From Stomoxys calcitrans (Eukaryota; Arthropoda; Insecta; Diptera; Muscidae): a DNA stretch of 64,000 nucleotides. This document shows, one piece after another, positions 27,401 through 42,400 of the stretch (position 1 is the first letter of the stretch; the number at the start of each line of letters is the position of its first letter). The notes under the pieces were generated by a model. The model had not been told where the DNA came from. It did no database searches and saw only the letters and a program-made list of their open reading frames with translations. The translations under genes and the position numbers were made by a program. The stretch lies in assembly GCF_963082655.1 (NCBI RefSeq), contig NC_081554.1, forward strand, positions 120,417,869 to 120,481,868, read 5' to 3'.

Positions 27401-30400
27401 TCTCAATTATTTTAAGAAAAACACTTGAAATTCTCCTAAAGTCTTAGGGCCTGTTTCACAAAGCTGAATATGGGTTTCACTATCTAATGTATAATTATTC
27501 GCATCGCCTTACGTTTCGTGTATGTTTACAGTTTAAAAAAAGTACATTTGGCAAAGAAAATCGCTAAAATACGCAAAAAACCGAAAGGCGAAATGCTAAT
27601 TTGCCCATGAACGCTAAATTTGGAAAAATTCACATATCAATGAGTGCTGCCCGATTTATGTTTAAGCTCAATGATAAGAAGCCTTCTTTTTATAGTCGAG
27701 TCCGAAGGGCGTGCCGCGACACCTCGGTAGAAGATCGATCGGTATATATGGCAGCTGTATACAAATATAGGCCGTATTGAACAGGGGTGTCGAGAAGCCT
27801 AAAACAACTCGCTATACCAAATTTCTGCGAAATCGGACAATAAATGCGCCTATTGTGGGGCCAAGACCTTAAATCTAGAGATCGGGCTATATGGCAGCTA
27901 TATTTAAATCTGGACCGATCTGGGCTGTATTGAGGAAAGGTGTTGAAAGGCCTATCACAACTCACTGACCCAAATGTCAGAGAAATCGGATAATAAATGT
28001 GGCTTTAATGGGCCTAAGACCCTAAACCGAAAGATCGGTCTATATTGCAGCTATATCTAAATCTGCACCGATTTGGGACAAATTAAACAAGGATGTCGAG
28101 GGGCCTAACATAAGTTACTGCCACAAATTTCAGCGAAATCGGACAACAAATGCGCCTATTGTGGGCCCAAAACCTCAAATCTAGAGATCGGTTTATATGG
28201 CAGCTATATCCAAATCTGGACCGATCTGGGACATATTAAAGAAGGATGTCAAGGGGACCAACAGAACTTATTGCCACAAATTTCAGCGAAATCGGACAAC
28301 AAATGCGCTTTTAATGGGCCCAAGACCTTAAATCGAGAGATCGGCCTATATGGCTGCTATATCTAAATCTGGACCAATAAGGGCCGTATTGAGGAAGGAT
28401 ATTGCAAGGCCTAACACAACTCACTGTTCCAAATTTCAGTGAAATCGGCTAATAAGTGTGGCTTTAATGGGCATAAGACCTTAAATCGGCAGATCCCTCT
28501 ATATGGGATCAAGATATAGTCCGCTATATCAAGACATAGTCCGCTTTAGCCCATCTTCGAACTTAGCCTGCATATGGACAAAAAAAAGAATCTGTGTAAA
28601 GTTTGAGCTCAAGATCTCTATTTTTAGTGACTGTAGCATGATTTCAATAGACAGTCGAATAGACGGACTGACATGGCTAGATCGTCTTAGATTTTTGCGT
28701 TGACCAAGAATATATATACTTTAAAGGGTAGCAAATGGATATTTCGATGTGTTGCAAACGGAATGACACCATCCTTCGGTGGTGGGTATAAAAAAATAAA
28801 CAAACCCCAACCCATTTGTTTTATTTACGAGTCTATCGGAAGCGCACAAATAGGTAAAATACATAGTAACCGACAAAATGCTAAGGATTTTAAAAAAACC
28901 ACTATTATGAACTCCGAGGAAATGCCAAAGTTAAAGTACGGGAAGAGCGTTTTATTTATCCATAAGCTAGGATAAAAAAACGCTCTTCCCGTACTTTAGC
29001 TTTGGCATTTTCTCGGAGTTCATAATAGTGATTTTATTAAAATCCTTAGCATTTTGCCGGTTCCTATGTATATTACCTATTTGTGGATATATTTGGAGAA
29101 AGATTTTGATGCTTTGGTCGACTTGTGGCATGGTAGTGGGTCTGGGTGCGTTTGGAGCATATATCTTTTACGCAAAAACTATTGACCTGCCCAAATATTC
29201 ATTTGTGCCCCTGCTACAAATGATGTCTGTGGTTTTTGTTGGTAATTTGGGTCTGATCGCTTTAACTATCGCTTTAAATTCATAAAGATTATATTTCTTA
29301 AGCCTCCAGAGTGCAAAATTCATATCCTATTTGGCTGAAATTTTGCATAATGATTTCTGCTATACGTATGCAAAGTTTCATCAAAATTTAATCAGATTTA
29401 AATAAAACTCCCATATATATCTTTTATGCGTTTCGACTTTTAAGGCTGTAGGAGCCACAATTTTCGTACCATCGTAAGAAAATCGTAAAAGGTTCTATTC
29501 GATATTTCAAAAGGAATGCAAAACTTAAGTCTGACTAGTTTAAGCTTAGTTTTGTTTTAATCGAATAAAACACTCTAATCTGCATCTTATATTAAAAAAA
29601 AATAATTTCGTCGATAAAGAGGCCTTTTTCATGTGCTTTTCATAATTTACTTTCTATAAATGTTGCCCGCGTCTGCGGTTCCAATGGTCCATTCGGTCTT
29701 ATTTTGTATCAATGCTAGTGACGGTAACGTTCTTCCGCGGTCATCACTAAAGAATAATAAACCTAAGAACCACACCATACTGTCGGTTTTTCGGGATGCA
29801 TCGGTAACTCTTGTATGGTATGTGATTGTTTTTCACGCCAGATGTATCCATTTATCCAGAAATGACTATCATCGCTGAACAAATTTTTCCGATTAAATAG
29901 TGGATATCCATTAAGCTGTGGCCACAGAGCACGAATTTTCACAAAAAATTTTGGTGATTTGCAGTCGTTGTTTATTTATGAGTTTGTCCACGTTGAAATG
30001 GCAGAGTATGCTGAATATTTTTCATTTTCACAGATGACGTCTGGGCACAATTATTAACCATTAATGCCACCCCTTAAAACTTAACTCATTAAACATCACC
30101 CTCTATGTAGATGATGCATAAAGTGAGCACAGTCAATTGGATGCCTTGATTTGACTTCTTAATATTTCAATATCATGTATGTATAAAAGCGTAAAAAGCC
30201 TCGAATGAAAGCATCTATTGTGTTTAAGCCCAAAGTGTGGAATCTATCTTTAATTCTTTGCAAACAGTTCGTGTAAGGAAGATTACATTTTCTGCACACA
30301 AAAAAGAAAAATTTTTGGAAGATTTTTTTTTTCAAGTCAATTAAATTAAATGTTTTGAACTTTTCAATAAATCCATTCGAAATGTTTGAACTTCGAAATA

Positions 30401-33400
30401 ACAATTGAGGTATTTGCTATATATTAGTAAAAAAAATTGGCAATTTTGGAAGTTATTTTATTTTTAAAGCATATATTAACAAGTAAAAAGGCGTTAAGTT
30501 CTTTAACTTTAGATACCCACCACCTCGGGTATATACATAAACCACCTTTCCGGTGCTAAATGCATACCTTATGCCCCATAGTAGCTACATCGAAATATGT
30601 CATTGATTCATTGTGTATAACAGAATATTGACCTTTTTAGAAGCTATATCTAAAAATAAACCGATCTAAACCATATACGGTACGGATGTCGAGATGGCTA
30701 ATATAAGTCACTGTGTCAAATTTCAGTGAAATCGGTTTATAAATGCGCCTATTATGGGGCCAAGACTTTAAATCGAGATATAGGTCAACATGGCTGCTAT
30801 ATCCAAATCTGGATCGATCTAGACCAAATTGCAGATATGTGTGGATGAGCTTAATTTAACTCTCTGTCCCAAATTTCATCAACATCGGACAATAAATGCA
30901 TGTTTTATGGGTCAAAAATCTTAAATCGAGAGATTGGTCCATACGGCAGCTACATCCAAAGCTGAACCGATCAGGGCCAAATTGAAGAAAGATATCGAGG
31001 GGCCTAAGACAACTTACTGTCCCAAATTTCAGGAAAATCGGATAGTTAATGCGGCTTTTATGGGCCTATGACTCTAAATCGGAGGATCGGTCTATATGGC
31101 AGCTATATCCAAATCTGTACCAATCTGTGCCATATTGCAGAAGTATGTCAAGGGACTTAACCTAACTCAACGGCCCAAATTTCGGCGACATCGGACAATA
31201 AATGCGCCTTTTATGGGTCCAAAACCTTAAGTCGAGAGATTGGCCTAAATGGCAGCTATATCCAAATCTGAACCGATCACGGCCAAATTGAGGAAATATA
31301 TCGAAGGCCCTAAGACAATTGACTTCCCCAAATTCCAGCAAAATCAGATGATGAATGTGGCTTTTATGGTCCTCAGACCCTAAATCGGGGGATCGGTCTA
31401 TATGGCAACTATATCCAAATCTAGACCGATCTAGGCAAAATTGACGAAGGATGTCGAAGAGCCTAACACAACTCACTGTCCCAAATTTCAGCAAAATCAA
31501 ATAATAAATGTAGTTTTTATGGGCCTCAAACCCTAAATCGGGGGATCGGTCTATATGGCAGCTACATCCTAAGCTGAACCGATCAGGGCCAAATTGAAGA
31601 AAGATATCGAGGGGCCTAAGACAACTTACTGTCCCAAATTTCAGGAAAATCGGATAGTTAATGCGGCTTTTATGGGCCTATGACCCTAAATCGGAGCATC
31701 GGTCTATATGGCAGCTATATCCAAATCTGAACCGATCTGGGCAAAATTGACGAAAGATGTCGAAGGGCCTAACACAACTCACTGTCCAAAATTTCAGCAA
31801 AATCGGATAATAAATGTGGCTTTAATTGGCCTAAGACCCTAAATCGGCGGATCGGTCTATATGGGGGCGATATCAAGATATAGTCCGATATAGCCCATTT
31901 TCGAACTTAACTTGCTTATGGACAAAAAAAGAATCTGTGCAAAATTTCAGCTCAATATCTCTATTTTTGAAGACTGTAGCGAGATTTCAACAGACAGACG
32001 GACGGACATGTCTAGATCGTTTTAGATTTTTACGCTGATCAAGAATATATATACTTTATAGGGTCGGAAATGGATATTTCGATGTGTTGCAAACGCAATG
32101 ACAAAATGAATATACCCCCATCCTTCGGTGGTGGGTATAAAAAGGTGTTATTTTGTCCGATGTTAATTAAATTCGTTCGAAAATTAGCAAATTGTAGAAA
32201 ATTTGAAAAAGTGGTTAGTTATATGCTTGTAAAATAGTAAAATAAGTTGGAATATATATATATTTTTTAATATTTATAACATGTTTGAACTTTTTTTTAA
32301 CTTTTCAAAATTGAAAAACAGCAGAAAATGTTTGCAACAAATTACTGCTTTTCCATTTTCAGCAGACTTTATGCTTTTTCAGCAAACATTTTTGCTATTT
32401 TTAGCATTACGTGTTTCGTTATGACTTCCAATAACTGTGCCAAGTATTGTTCAAATCGGTCCATAACCTGATATAGCTTCCCACTAGAGGGCGCAATTCC
32501 TTTCCGATGTGGCTGAAATTTTGCATGAGTTGTTTTATTATTACTTCCAACCGCTGTGCCAAATATGGTTCAAATCGGTCGATAACCTGATATAGCTGCC
32601 ATATAAACCGATCTGGGATCTTGACTTCTTGTTTTTTAAATTAATAATGGTCGGAGCTACCGTGCCGCAGAGTTCAGCATGTACTTCTATGCCGCTGAAC
32701 GACTGGACTCGAATACTGGCGAGAACTTTGCAATAATTTTCTGCGGTTGTTATCCCCTCCTAATTATCCATTGGTGAGGAACTTCTCCCCATGGAGATGT
32801 CGCCAGGCGGCACGCCGTGGTCGCGGGATAATTTGCAATTTGGCAATACCTTGTTAATGGTTGTTTTTTATACCCTCCACCATAGGATGGGGGGTATACT
32901 AATTTCGTCATTCGTATTGTAACTACTCGAAATATTCGTCTGAGACCCCATAAAGTATATATATTCTTGATCGTCGTGAAATTTTATGTCGATCTAGCCA
33001 TGTCCGTCCGTCTGTCTGTCTGTCTGTCGAAAGCACGCTAACTTCCGAAGGAGTAAAGCTAGCCGCTTGAAATTTTGCACAAATACTTCTTATTAGTGTA
33101 GGTCGGTTGGTATTATAAATGGGCCATATCGGTCCATGTTTTGATATAGCCGCCATATAAACCGATCATGGGTCTTGACTTCTTGAGCCTCTAGAGTGCG
33201 CAATTCTTATCCGATTGTAATAAAATTTTGCACGACGTGTTTTGTTATGATATCCAACAACTGTGCCACGTATGGTTCAAATCGGTCCTTAATCTGATAT
33301 AGCTGCCATGTAAACCGATCTGGGGTCTTGACTTCTTGAGCCTCTAGAGTGCGCAATTCTTATCCGATTGGAATGAAATTTTGGACGACGTGTTTTGTTG

Positions 33401-36400
33401 CGATATCCAACAACTGTGCCAAATATGGTTCAAATCGGTTCATAACCGGATATAGCTACCATATAAACCGATCTTGGGTCTTGACTTCTTGAGCCTCTGG
33501 AGGGCGCAATTCTTATCCAATTTGAATTAATTTTGGCACGTAGTATTTTGTTATGATATCCAACAACTGTGCCAAGTATGGTTCAAATCGGTTCATAACC
33601 TGATATAGCTGTCATACAAACAGATCTGGGGACTTGACTTCTTGAGCTTCTAGAGGGCGCAATTCCTATCCGATTTGGCTGAAATTTTGCAAGACGTTTT
33701 TTATTGTTACTTTCAACAACTATGTCAAATAAGGTACAAGTCGGTTCACAACCTGATATAGCTGCCATATAAACCGATCTGGGATCTTGACTTCTTGAGC
33801 CTCTAGAGGTCGCAATTATTATCCGATTTGCCTGAAATTTTGTACGACGGATTCTCTCATGACCATTAACATACGTGTTTATTATGGTCTAAATCGGTCT
33901 ATAGCCCGATACAGCTCCCATATAAATCGATCTCTCTATTTTACTTTTTGAGAACACAAAGGGCGCAATTCTTATTGGAATTGGCAGACATTTTTCACAG
34001 GTCTCCAAAATATAATTTAATTGTGGTCCAAACGGGACTTTATCTTGATATCGCTCTAATGGCAGAGAGAGAAATCTTTTCTTATATCCTTTTTTTTGCC
34101 TAAGAAGAGATGCCGGGAAAAGAACTCGACAAATGCGATCCATGGTGGAGGGTATATAAGATTCGGCCCGGCCGAACTTAGCACGCTTTTACTTGTTATA
34201 ACTTAGCACATTCGATTGAAGAGAGACAGACCTACTTGCAAGTATACGGTTCGTTTCTAATTACATTTAGCTATATTCTTCCGTCTGTGAGTCCGGCTTT
34301 CTGTCCATTTTAGTTTGTGTGTGAATGAAATCGGCTCAAATTTGCATATAACTCCAATATATATGTTCTTCTGAATTTGAGTAATTATGCAGTAATGTGG
34401 TTCCTCACGAAATTTGACTTTTGACAAATTTTGGCCGATATTGACATTTGCTTTTGTTCAACTTATGTCCTTATCTTTTAGTATTAAATTGTGTTTTTTC
34501 CACAATTTAACAACATTTTCATTTAAATGAACTTTGTTGTATGAATATAAAGAGAAGCGGAATCCCTCGATCTAATAAAAGAGACTTCGACCTCTAATTA
34601 AGTATAATTTAATTTGTTTAACTTTGCCTGATAAATTACCACTTGTTTGTTTTTCTTATCAGCTATCAATTTATGAAGCACAATTTAAACTAAGATTAGT
34701 AAAAAATATTTATTATTGGCTGGTTTCACTCAATGCTAACAAAATTTCAGGTGACCATGAATGACAGTGTGTATGTCAGTAAATTTTAAGAAGATAAGAT
34801 ATAAATTCATAACATTGTTATAACGCATCGATACACATGTCGCATATCATTTTAACATGAATAAAATGTTGCTATAGTGGATGACTGATTTAGTGTATAG
34901 AGTGTTCAAATGTAAACGTAGTTCAAGTAAAGTCAGAGTTTTAGGGAACTCCCATAACGGGTTTTGAGATGTAAAATCTAGGCTGTGGTTAGGATATATC
35001 TTACCCCAATCGTACACGCAAAAAATAAGACGTTTGGAATATTTTTCCGACAAAAAATCCATTTTATTAGAGGAGTACTATTTTTATAGCAACTGTGTAA
35101 CATTTCCCGCCAAAATGAAACTCTAGCCGTTAATTTGCAACTTCTCGATATAAACGACACTTCGTTTATGGTAAAACCTTTAGGAACTTTTTCAGTTGTT
35201 AAGCATTGCTCTATTACGCGAAAATTCAAAACTTCTTTTAAGACAATTTTTTTTTACAAAAAAAAAGATGCTATGTTATTAAAAAAGATGAATCGCCAGC
35301 TTTGTTTATCTCTTGTATCTGTTTCGTTTGGCAGAGAGTTCGAATTGGCTGACATTTTACACAGGTTTCCAACATATAATTTAATTGTGGTCCAAACCGG
35401 ACCATATCTTGATATCGCTCTAATAGCAGAGCCAATCTTTTCTTATATTTTGTTTTGCCTAAGAAAAGATGCCGGGAAAAGAACTCGACAAATGCGATCT
35501 ATGGTGGAGGGTATATAAGATTCGGCCCGGCCGAACTTAGCACGCTTTTACTTGTTTGAGTTATAGTCAGTGTTGCCGTTTTTGGTAGGTTCCTACCAAA
35601 ATTGGTAGGTTCCTACCAAAATTGGTAGGTTTTTATTTTCTTGGTGGTTGGTAGGCTGACCTCAATTTGTGCTAGATTTTTCATGATATAAATTCCAAGT
35701 TAATTACTGAAAAAATTATCGATGATAACTCGAAATTCGTTCCTGTGTAATAGTTAAGAGTGCAGAACAAAACCGTGGATGGGGGCCAAATACTGTTACA
35801 AGGGGTGTCACTGGGTAGGAAATGCGACTTTGTGCGTTGAATGCCTCCAATCGGAAAGCAGGGCTATGTGGCAGCTACATACAAATATGGTCAGATCTAG
35901 TCCATACTCAGATGTTGAGGTGTCCATGCAACTCACTGTAACAGCGAATGTGGGAAGTAAAGCGAATTTTTGGGCCCAAGCATTTATATCGGGAGATCGC
36001 TTTATCCAAACTCGTTGTGGTTGTTCATTGAAATCGGTACAAAACTACGACTTTATAAACTCAAGATTTCTTACCGGGAGATTGGTGGAAAGGGTGCTTT
36101 ATCAAAATATAGGCCGCCTTTGAATATAAGGCTATAGAGTGATTTCGACAAAAAGAACGACGGACATGTCTAGATCCTATGTGAATATCGCCGATCTAGT
36201 ACTATGTAGCATTGAAAATGTGTGATTGAATGTGTTCCAAATGGTATAAAAACGTTTGCCACATTTTTGGCTTGTATAACATTTGGTAGGTTTTGGTCGC
36301 GTTTGATAGGATTTTTCTTAAATTTTGGTAGGAAATAATTTTCTTGATTAGCAATATTGGTAACGGTCGGTGTCAGTTTGTCCATGATAATTTGTATGAA

Positions 36401-39400
36401 AAGTACAGATTGCAATTGTCATTCAATCATTAAATTTGGCAAGGCATTTTTTAAGCCTAGAGACGAGTAACATTGGGATAAAGTGAAATTTTTTTAAACG
36501 ATCCTACAAAATTTGAAATATATGACATTTTGCCCTTCATTTGAACATCTGAGCAAAAAAAAATTTGTAATCGGCACAAATTCTTGCATGAATTAATCAT
36601 AAAGTTCTAGCAATTTGTCGTAAACAAAGTCCCAACGTATTTATAAAATTTCGTTTATTGCTAATGATTTTTTTATCTTTTGCGTGTGCGACATTTTACT
36701 GGGAACTTAAGAAGTCAAAGAGCTAAATCAAATAACTTGCTTTTCAAGACCGAACTTCAAAGTGTAAGGCAATACTTAAGCCCCTCATTGGCTTAAATGG
36801 GAGCTAGTCCCCAAAAAACTACATTGCGAAATTTACTAGGAGGCTATGGTAACTTCGACAGTCGGAAAGCCTTGCCTAGAGCCACTAAAAATATCAAAGC
36901 AATAATATTTTAATTTCCACAACCAAAGGTATATATACAGTGAAGAACAAAACAAAAGCACGGACTTTTGCCAGCGAACATTTCCTACAGTAAAAATTGA
37001 ATATTGTTAAAATCTATTTTTTGTTACCTATATATAGCATAAGCACTTCACTCTATAAATTTTTATTTTTTGTATTTGGAAGAGTAGACGAGATCTTAAA
37101 CTGGAACGACAAACCAAAAGCACATCCTGTCCTTTCCTTTTTTATTGTTTCGTAATTTTAAACAACAAGAACGAACGATTAAGGACAGATTGTTGATGAT
37201 AGTTGTCGACAAGAGAGAAGGGATGCATACGTAGGACCAATTGGAGTGGAATAGTCAATGGACTATCATCTGTAATCCCAATCTTTCAACCACCAACTGG
37301 AAGATCGGTAGATTGGATGCGGCTGACGGCGATCGGAGACATCCAGTATTCGTACTAAACTCCGGATGTCTCGCAGACCTCAACAAGTATGAAGGAGTTG
37401 TATTCCACGGATTAAACAAGTTGAGACTGAAGGTGTATAAAATCGGTGTGGTTGGGGAATCAGGAGGCGACTCAGTAATTATTCATCAACACTTGTCTGA
37501 TAAACTATCGACCACTTCTCTAAAGCCTGGCGGATTGGAGAAGACTGAAAATTCCTCTGCCACGATTGAAACAGGAGGGGAAGGTGTCGAAACGCGCCCC
37601 GACAAGTACTGTGTGGGGGTGTGTTATTCGCACGTCAGGGGAGAAGGACTGAACTCCAAAGGTTCATCGACAACAGCAGCTAGTGAAGCATCTAAGGAGG
37701 AATCGTCCACACCGCAAGTGTTCACTGTCCTGAGGAAGAGTGGTTCTCAACTGCCCCTGGATGCGTAAGGATGCTCATCATGATAACATCGAACGAATCT
37801 TGTGGGGATGAAATCCTGGCGGACTCAGAAGACGAGGCTAACGCAACAGTTGTGGAAATTCTGAATCCTGGCTAAGGTCCGGTTTCAGCAGGTAAATCTC
37901 CACCATTGTAAGGCCGTTTCGGTGGCACTAAACCTTCTGATGGCAGGAGGATTTGACGTGTTTCTTATCCGGGAACCATGTGGAAGAATGGTTCGTAGAT
38001 TAAGTAGTCCTGGATTTAAACTACTCAAGGTCACAGGGAATGTAAGATACAGATCCTTTATTCTTGCAAATAATAGTCGAAATGTTTTTCTTCTTCCGTC
38101 GCTAAGCACTGAAATTTTTTTTCATCGTTGTATTAGTTTCAGTATTGAAGAGGATGCTGCAGAAGTGGTCCCTCGGCTAACCAGAAGAATGGCGGATTGA
38201 GATAAATTTCGGCACACATTATGCTAGACTATCCCTTCTAGAGTAAAAAAGGAAGTGGAAACTGCGGAGGATATACACATAACGCTCAAGCGGATCACGA
38301 AGGCCCCGAACGACTCGCTCTAGGCTAGGATATATACAGAAGTCGGAGAATGAATGGACAATGTCTAGTGAAGAAATACTAGAAGTAGAGGTTATCAATG
38401 GTATGCATTCATCGGAGGTAATTGAGAAAATTGTGTCTGAGTCGAAAATCTTTTGGGCGATACAAAATTTCGACTCCTTTAAGGCCCCAGGCTCTGATAA
38501 TGTAATACCGGTTGAAATGCAAGCTGAGTCCAACAGACTGGTTCCTTGGCTTAGGGAAATATTCTCTGCTTGTACCAGGAAGTCGTATATATCTGTGGAA
38601 TGGAAGGACACAAGGTAATTTTCAAAAATAGTAAACCTTACCAAGATTTTCGTCCTACTAGTCTGTCATACTTTATGCTAAAGACTCTAGAGAGGTTGAT
38701 ATAAACATATCTTAGGGTAAAGATTCCTGAAAATCACCTGTCCCGGCAACGGAATTCATGTAATAAGAGCAAGTTCACTGAAACAGCTCTTCTCGACCTA
38801 ATCGCCTACATAGAGGGTTTTCTCGCTGTCAAGGAATATACAATGGTAGCAATTCTTGATATTGAAGTTGCTTTCAATAATGTAAAGCCGATGTCAATAT
38901 TAAAGGAGCTGGAGTTTTTAGGCATCAACACTACCGTGAGAAAGTTTATTAATAACTTAGTTACTAAACCATGCATTACGGCAGACAGGGATCTGCGGAT
39001 CTAAAAAGATGGGTCAGGTGCCATTTACTGAAAGCGCAAAATACCTGGGTGTTCTGCTGGACGGAAATTGAAATACAACATTTTGGAAAGGGCAAAAAAG
39101 GGAACTCTTTGGGGCTTAAACCCCAAATGCTATATTGTGTTGTGGTCTGTTGGATGGCGCCCAACTGTTTAATACTAAGTCGAAACCAACGGCTAGCTTA
39201 TTTGTGCTTCACGACACCATCTGATGCACTGAATTTAATGCCACACGTAATACCTCTGGACATTGTGGCTAGACAAATTGCTGCAACCACTGCTGTGAGG
39301 CTAAGGGAACTTTCCCTTTGGTCATGCGGCACCTACGGACATTGTTTTATCCTTGATACAATGCTCGATGTTCCAGGCAGTGTGGATTTCATATTTTTTC

Positions 39401-42400
39401 TGAGCCCCTTTGTAATAAAAGGTACTGTACGCACTATTCCTCATAGAAAGCATTGGAACTACAATATCCATGGAAATAGAAGTTACATAGACTTCTATAC
39501 TGATGGTTCTAAACTAGACGACCGGGTAGGCTTTGGGGTGTACTCTGAAGAGCTAGGACTGGTCATATCGATAAGGATAACCGACCACTGCAATGTGTAT
39601 CAAGCGAGATAAAGAAGTGGTGAAATGGCTCATGCCAGTTATCGTTATGATCTTCTCAGACAGCCGGTATTTCTGAATTCAAAAACCGCCCTCGACTCTC
39701 ACAGATCTCTCAACGAGATGGATGAACAGTTCAATATTCACCTGTTCTAGGTGCCGGGCCACGGAGATATTCCAGGACGAACTTGCGACACTGGGAACTA
39801 CCTTACACATTCCAGGTGATCTCCCAGCAGTCAAAAGGAGTTCCGCTTTAGGTTCTAATTTCTTTGAGAACTTGTCTTATTTAGATTGTCTTATTCCTTC
39901 TTCTGATCGTGTGGTATTACAATGGACAAAAACGTCTAATTGAGTCTGATGGCAGACTGCCACTTAAATCTACCTAACAACATTTTATACATTTAGAGTT
40001 TCTAAGTGAAGAATAAAATGTTTTTATTCTTATTCAATAAAAACAACTAACAACATGTTTTGTTACCATATAATGTCATATTCTGTGGAAAAATTGGATC
40101 GTCAAAAACCAGTAATTCTACATAATTTTAAAAATTCAACAAAAAATGTTTTGAAAATTTTGGTAAGTGAAATTTCTGTCAACCATTTCAGTGTTTAGTA
40201 CCATTTGAAGCTGTCTTCAAAAAAAAAAAAAAAAAAAAAAACTATGGCGCTTAATCCACTGTTGTGGTACGATTTTATGTCATGAGTACTAAAATTCGAT
40301 AAATGGTAACATAATGCCAATATTTTGCAGTAAAAACTTTGTAGCTAAAAAAATTTAAATATTTTTTCCGTTTTTTTTTCAATTAATTTAAACAAAAATT
40401 ATCAACAAAATTAAAATGATACTACGTCACTATAAATGCCTTAAATAGCAAATATATGAAATTTCATCAAAATTGGACAATAGAATCGATGGGTTGATAT
40501 TAATGGGTTAACTTTTTCTTTAATTTTAAACCAATTTATTTGGACAGAGACTAACTTTGAGCATATTTGTAATACAATTACAAACCTAAAAAACTACTAC
40601 CGTTTTTAAATACATGGCTAGTTGTAATAGATGAAAAACACGCACAGATTCTACATCAATATGGGCCATAATATAGTACCATAAATACCGAACAAATTTG
40701 TAATTGTTTCTTAACAGCTATTTGCAGTGCCATAAAAATCCTTAATTACAGAATAGGGATCAGGGTTTTATGATGTATTCACCCTTTTTGTCAAATATTC
40801 GTTTGACGCCATCATATAACAGACAAACTAATATCTTTAAGATTTTTCTTAACTCAAAATAAATGCGATCCATGGTGGGGTATATAAAGGGTGATTTTTT
40901 TGAGGTTAGGATTTTCATGCATTAGTATTTGACAGATCACGTGGGATTTCAGACATGGTGTCAAAGAGAAAGATGCTCAGTATGCTTTGACATTTCATCA
41001 TGAATAGACTTACTAACGAGCAACGCTTGCAAATCATTGAATTTTATTACCAAAATCAGTGTTCGGTTCGAAATGTGTTCAAATTTTGACAAATTTTGTT
41101 CAGCGATGAGGCTCATTTCTGGTTGAATGGCTACGTACATAAGCAAAATTACCGCATTTGGAGTGAAGAGCAACCAGAAGCCGTTCAAGAACTGCCCATG
41201 CATCCCGAAAAATGCACTGTTTGGTGTGGTTTGTACGCTGGTGGAATCATTGGACCGTATTTTTTCAAAGATGCTGTTGGACGCAACGTTACGGTGAATG
41301 AACACATTTCGAACCGAACACTGATTTTGGTAATAAAATTCAATGATTTGCAAGCGTTGCTCGTTAGTAAGTCTATTCATGATGAAATGTCAAAGCATAC
41401 TGAGCATCTTTCTCTTTGACACCATGTCTGAAATCCCACGTGATCTGTCAAATACTAATGCATGAAAATCCTAACCTCAAAAAAATCACCCTTTATATGT
41501 CTCGGTACGGCCAAACTTAACCCTTTTTTACTTGTTATTATTGTTCATTAATCTCATATCGCTCGTAATTATTATAACTCAATAATGTTTGTTTACAGAA
41601 TTGCCAAAATTTTAATTTAGTAGATTACACAAATATTAATTTTTCTCTGAAGGAACAGGTGGAGGGGGATACTTCTCTCATATCCAATAGTGCAAGTTTT
41701 AGCTGAATGATAGGGGGGCCTCTTTTTTATGCCGAGTTCGAAGTTTCAACGGGGCTGGATACCTTACCGCTGTTTTTATACCCTCCACCATAAGATGGGG
41801 GGTATACTAATTTCGTCATTCTGTTTGTAACTACTCGAAATATTCGTCTGAGACCCCATAAAGTATATATATTCTTGATCGTCGTGACATTTTATGTTGA
41901 TCTAGCCATGTCCGTCCGTCCGTCCGTCTGTCTGTCGAAAGCACGCTAACTTTCGAAGGAGTAAAGCTAGCCGCTTGAAATTTTGCACAAATACTTCTTA
42001 TTAGTGTAGGTCGGTTGGTATTGTAAATGGGCCATATCGGTCCATGTTTTGATATAGCTGCCATATAAACCGATCTTGGGACTTGACTTCTTGAGCCTCT
42101 AGCGTGCGCAATTCTTGTCCGATCAGAATGAAATTTTGCACAACGTGTTTTGTTATGATATCCAACAACTGTGCCACGTATGGTTCAAATCGGTGCATAA
42201 CCTGATATAGCTGCCATATAAACCGATCTTGGGTCTTGACTTCTTGAGCCTCTAGAGTGCGCAATTCTTATCCGATTGGAATGAAATTTTGCACGACGTG
42301 TTTTGTTATTATATTCAACAACAGTGCCAAGTAGGGTTCAAATCGGTCCATAACCCGATATAGCTGCCATATAAACCGATCTTGGGTCTTGACTTCTTGA

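Larger units (their letters stand above)
37230..40030 (+). mobile_element. LOA-type LINE, plus copy, degraded
   Basis: ORF1, endonuclease start, RT and RNase H pieces follow in the normal order on the plus strand. Large internal deletions remove most of the endonuclease and the RT catalytic YxDD region. The 3' boundary is approximate. Confidence 0.7.

Noticed and set aside
36935..37000. Tc1-like end ACAGTGAAGAACAAAACAAA
   Set aside because: No inverted partner or transposase nearby.
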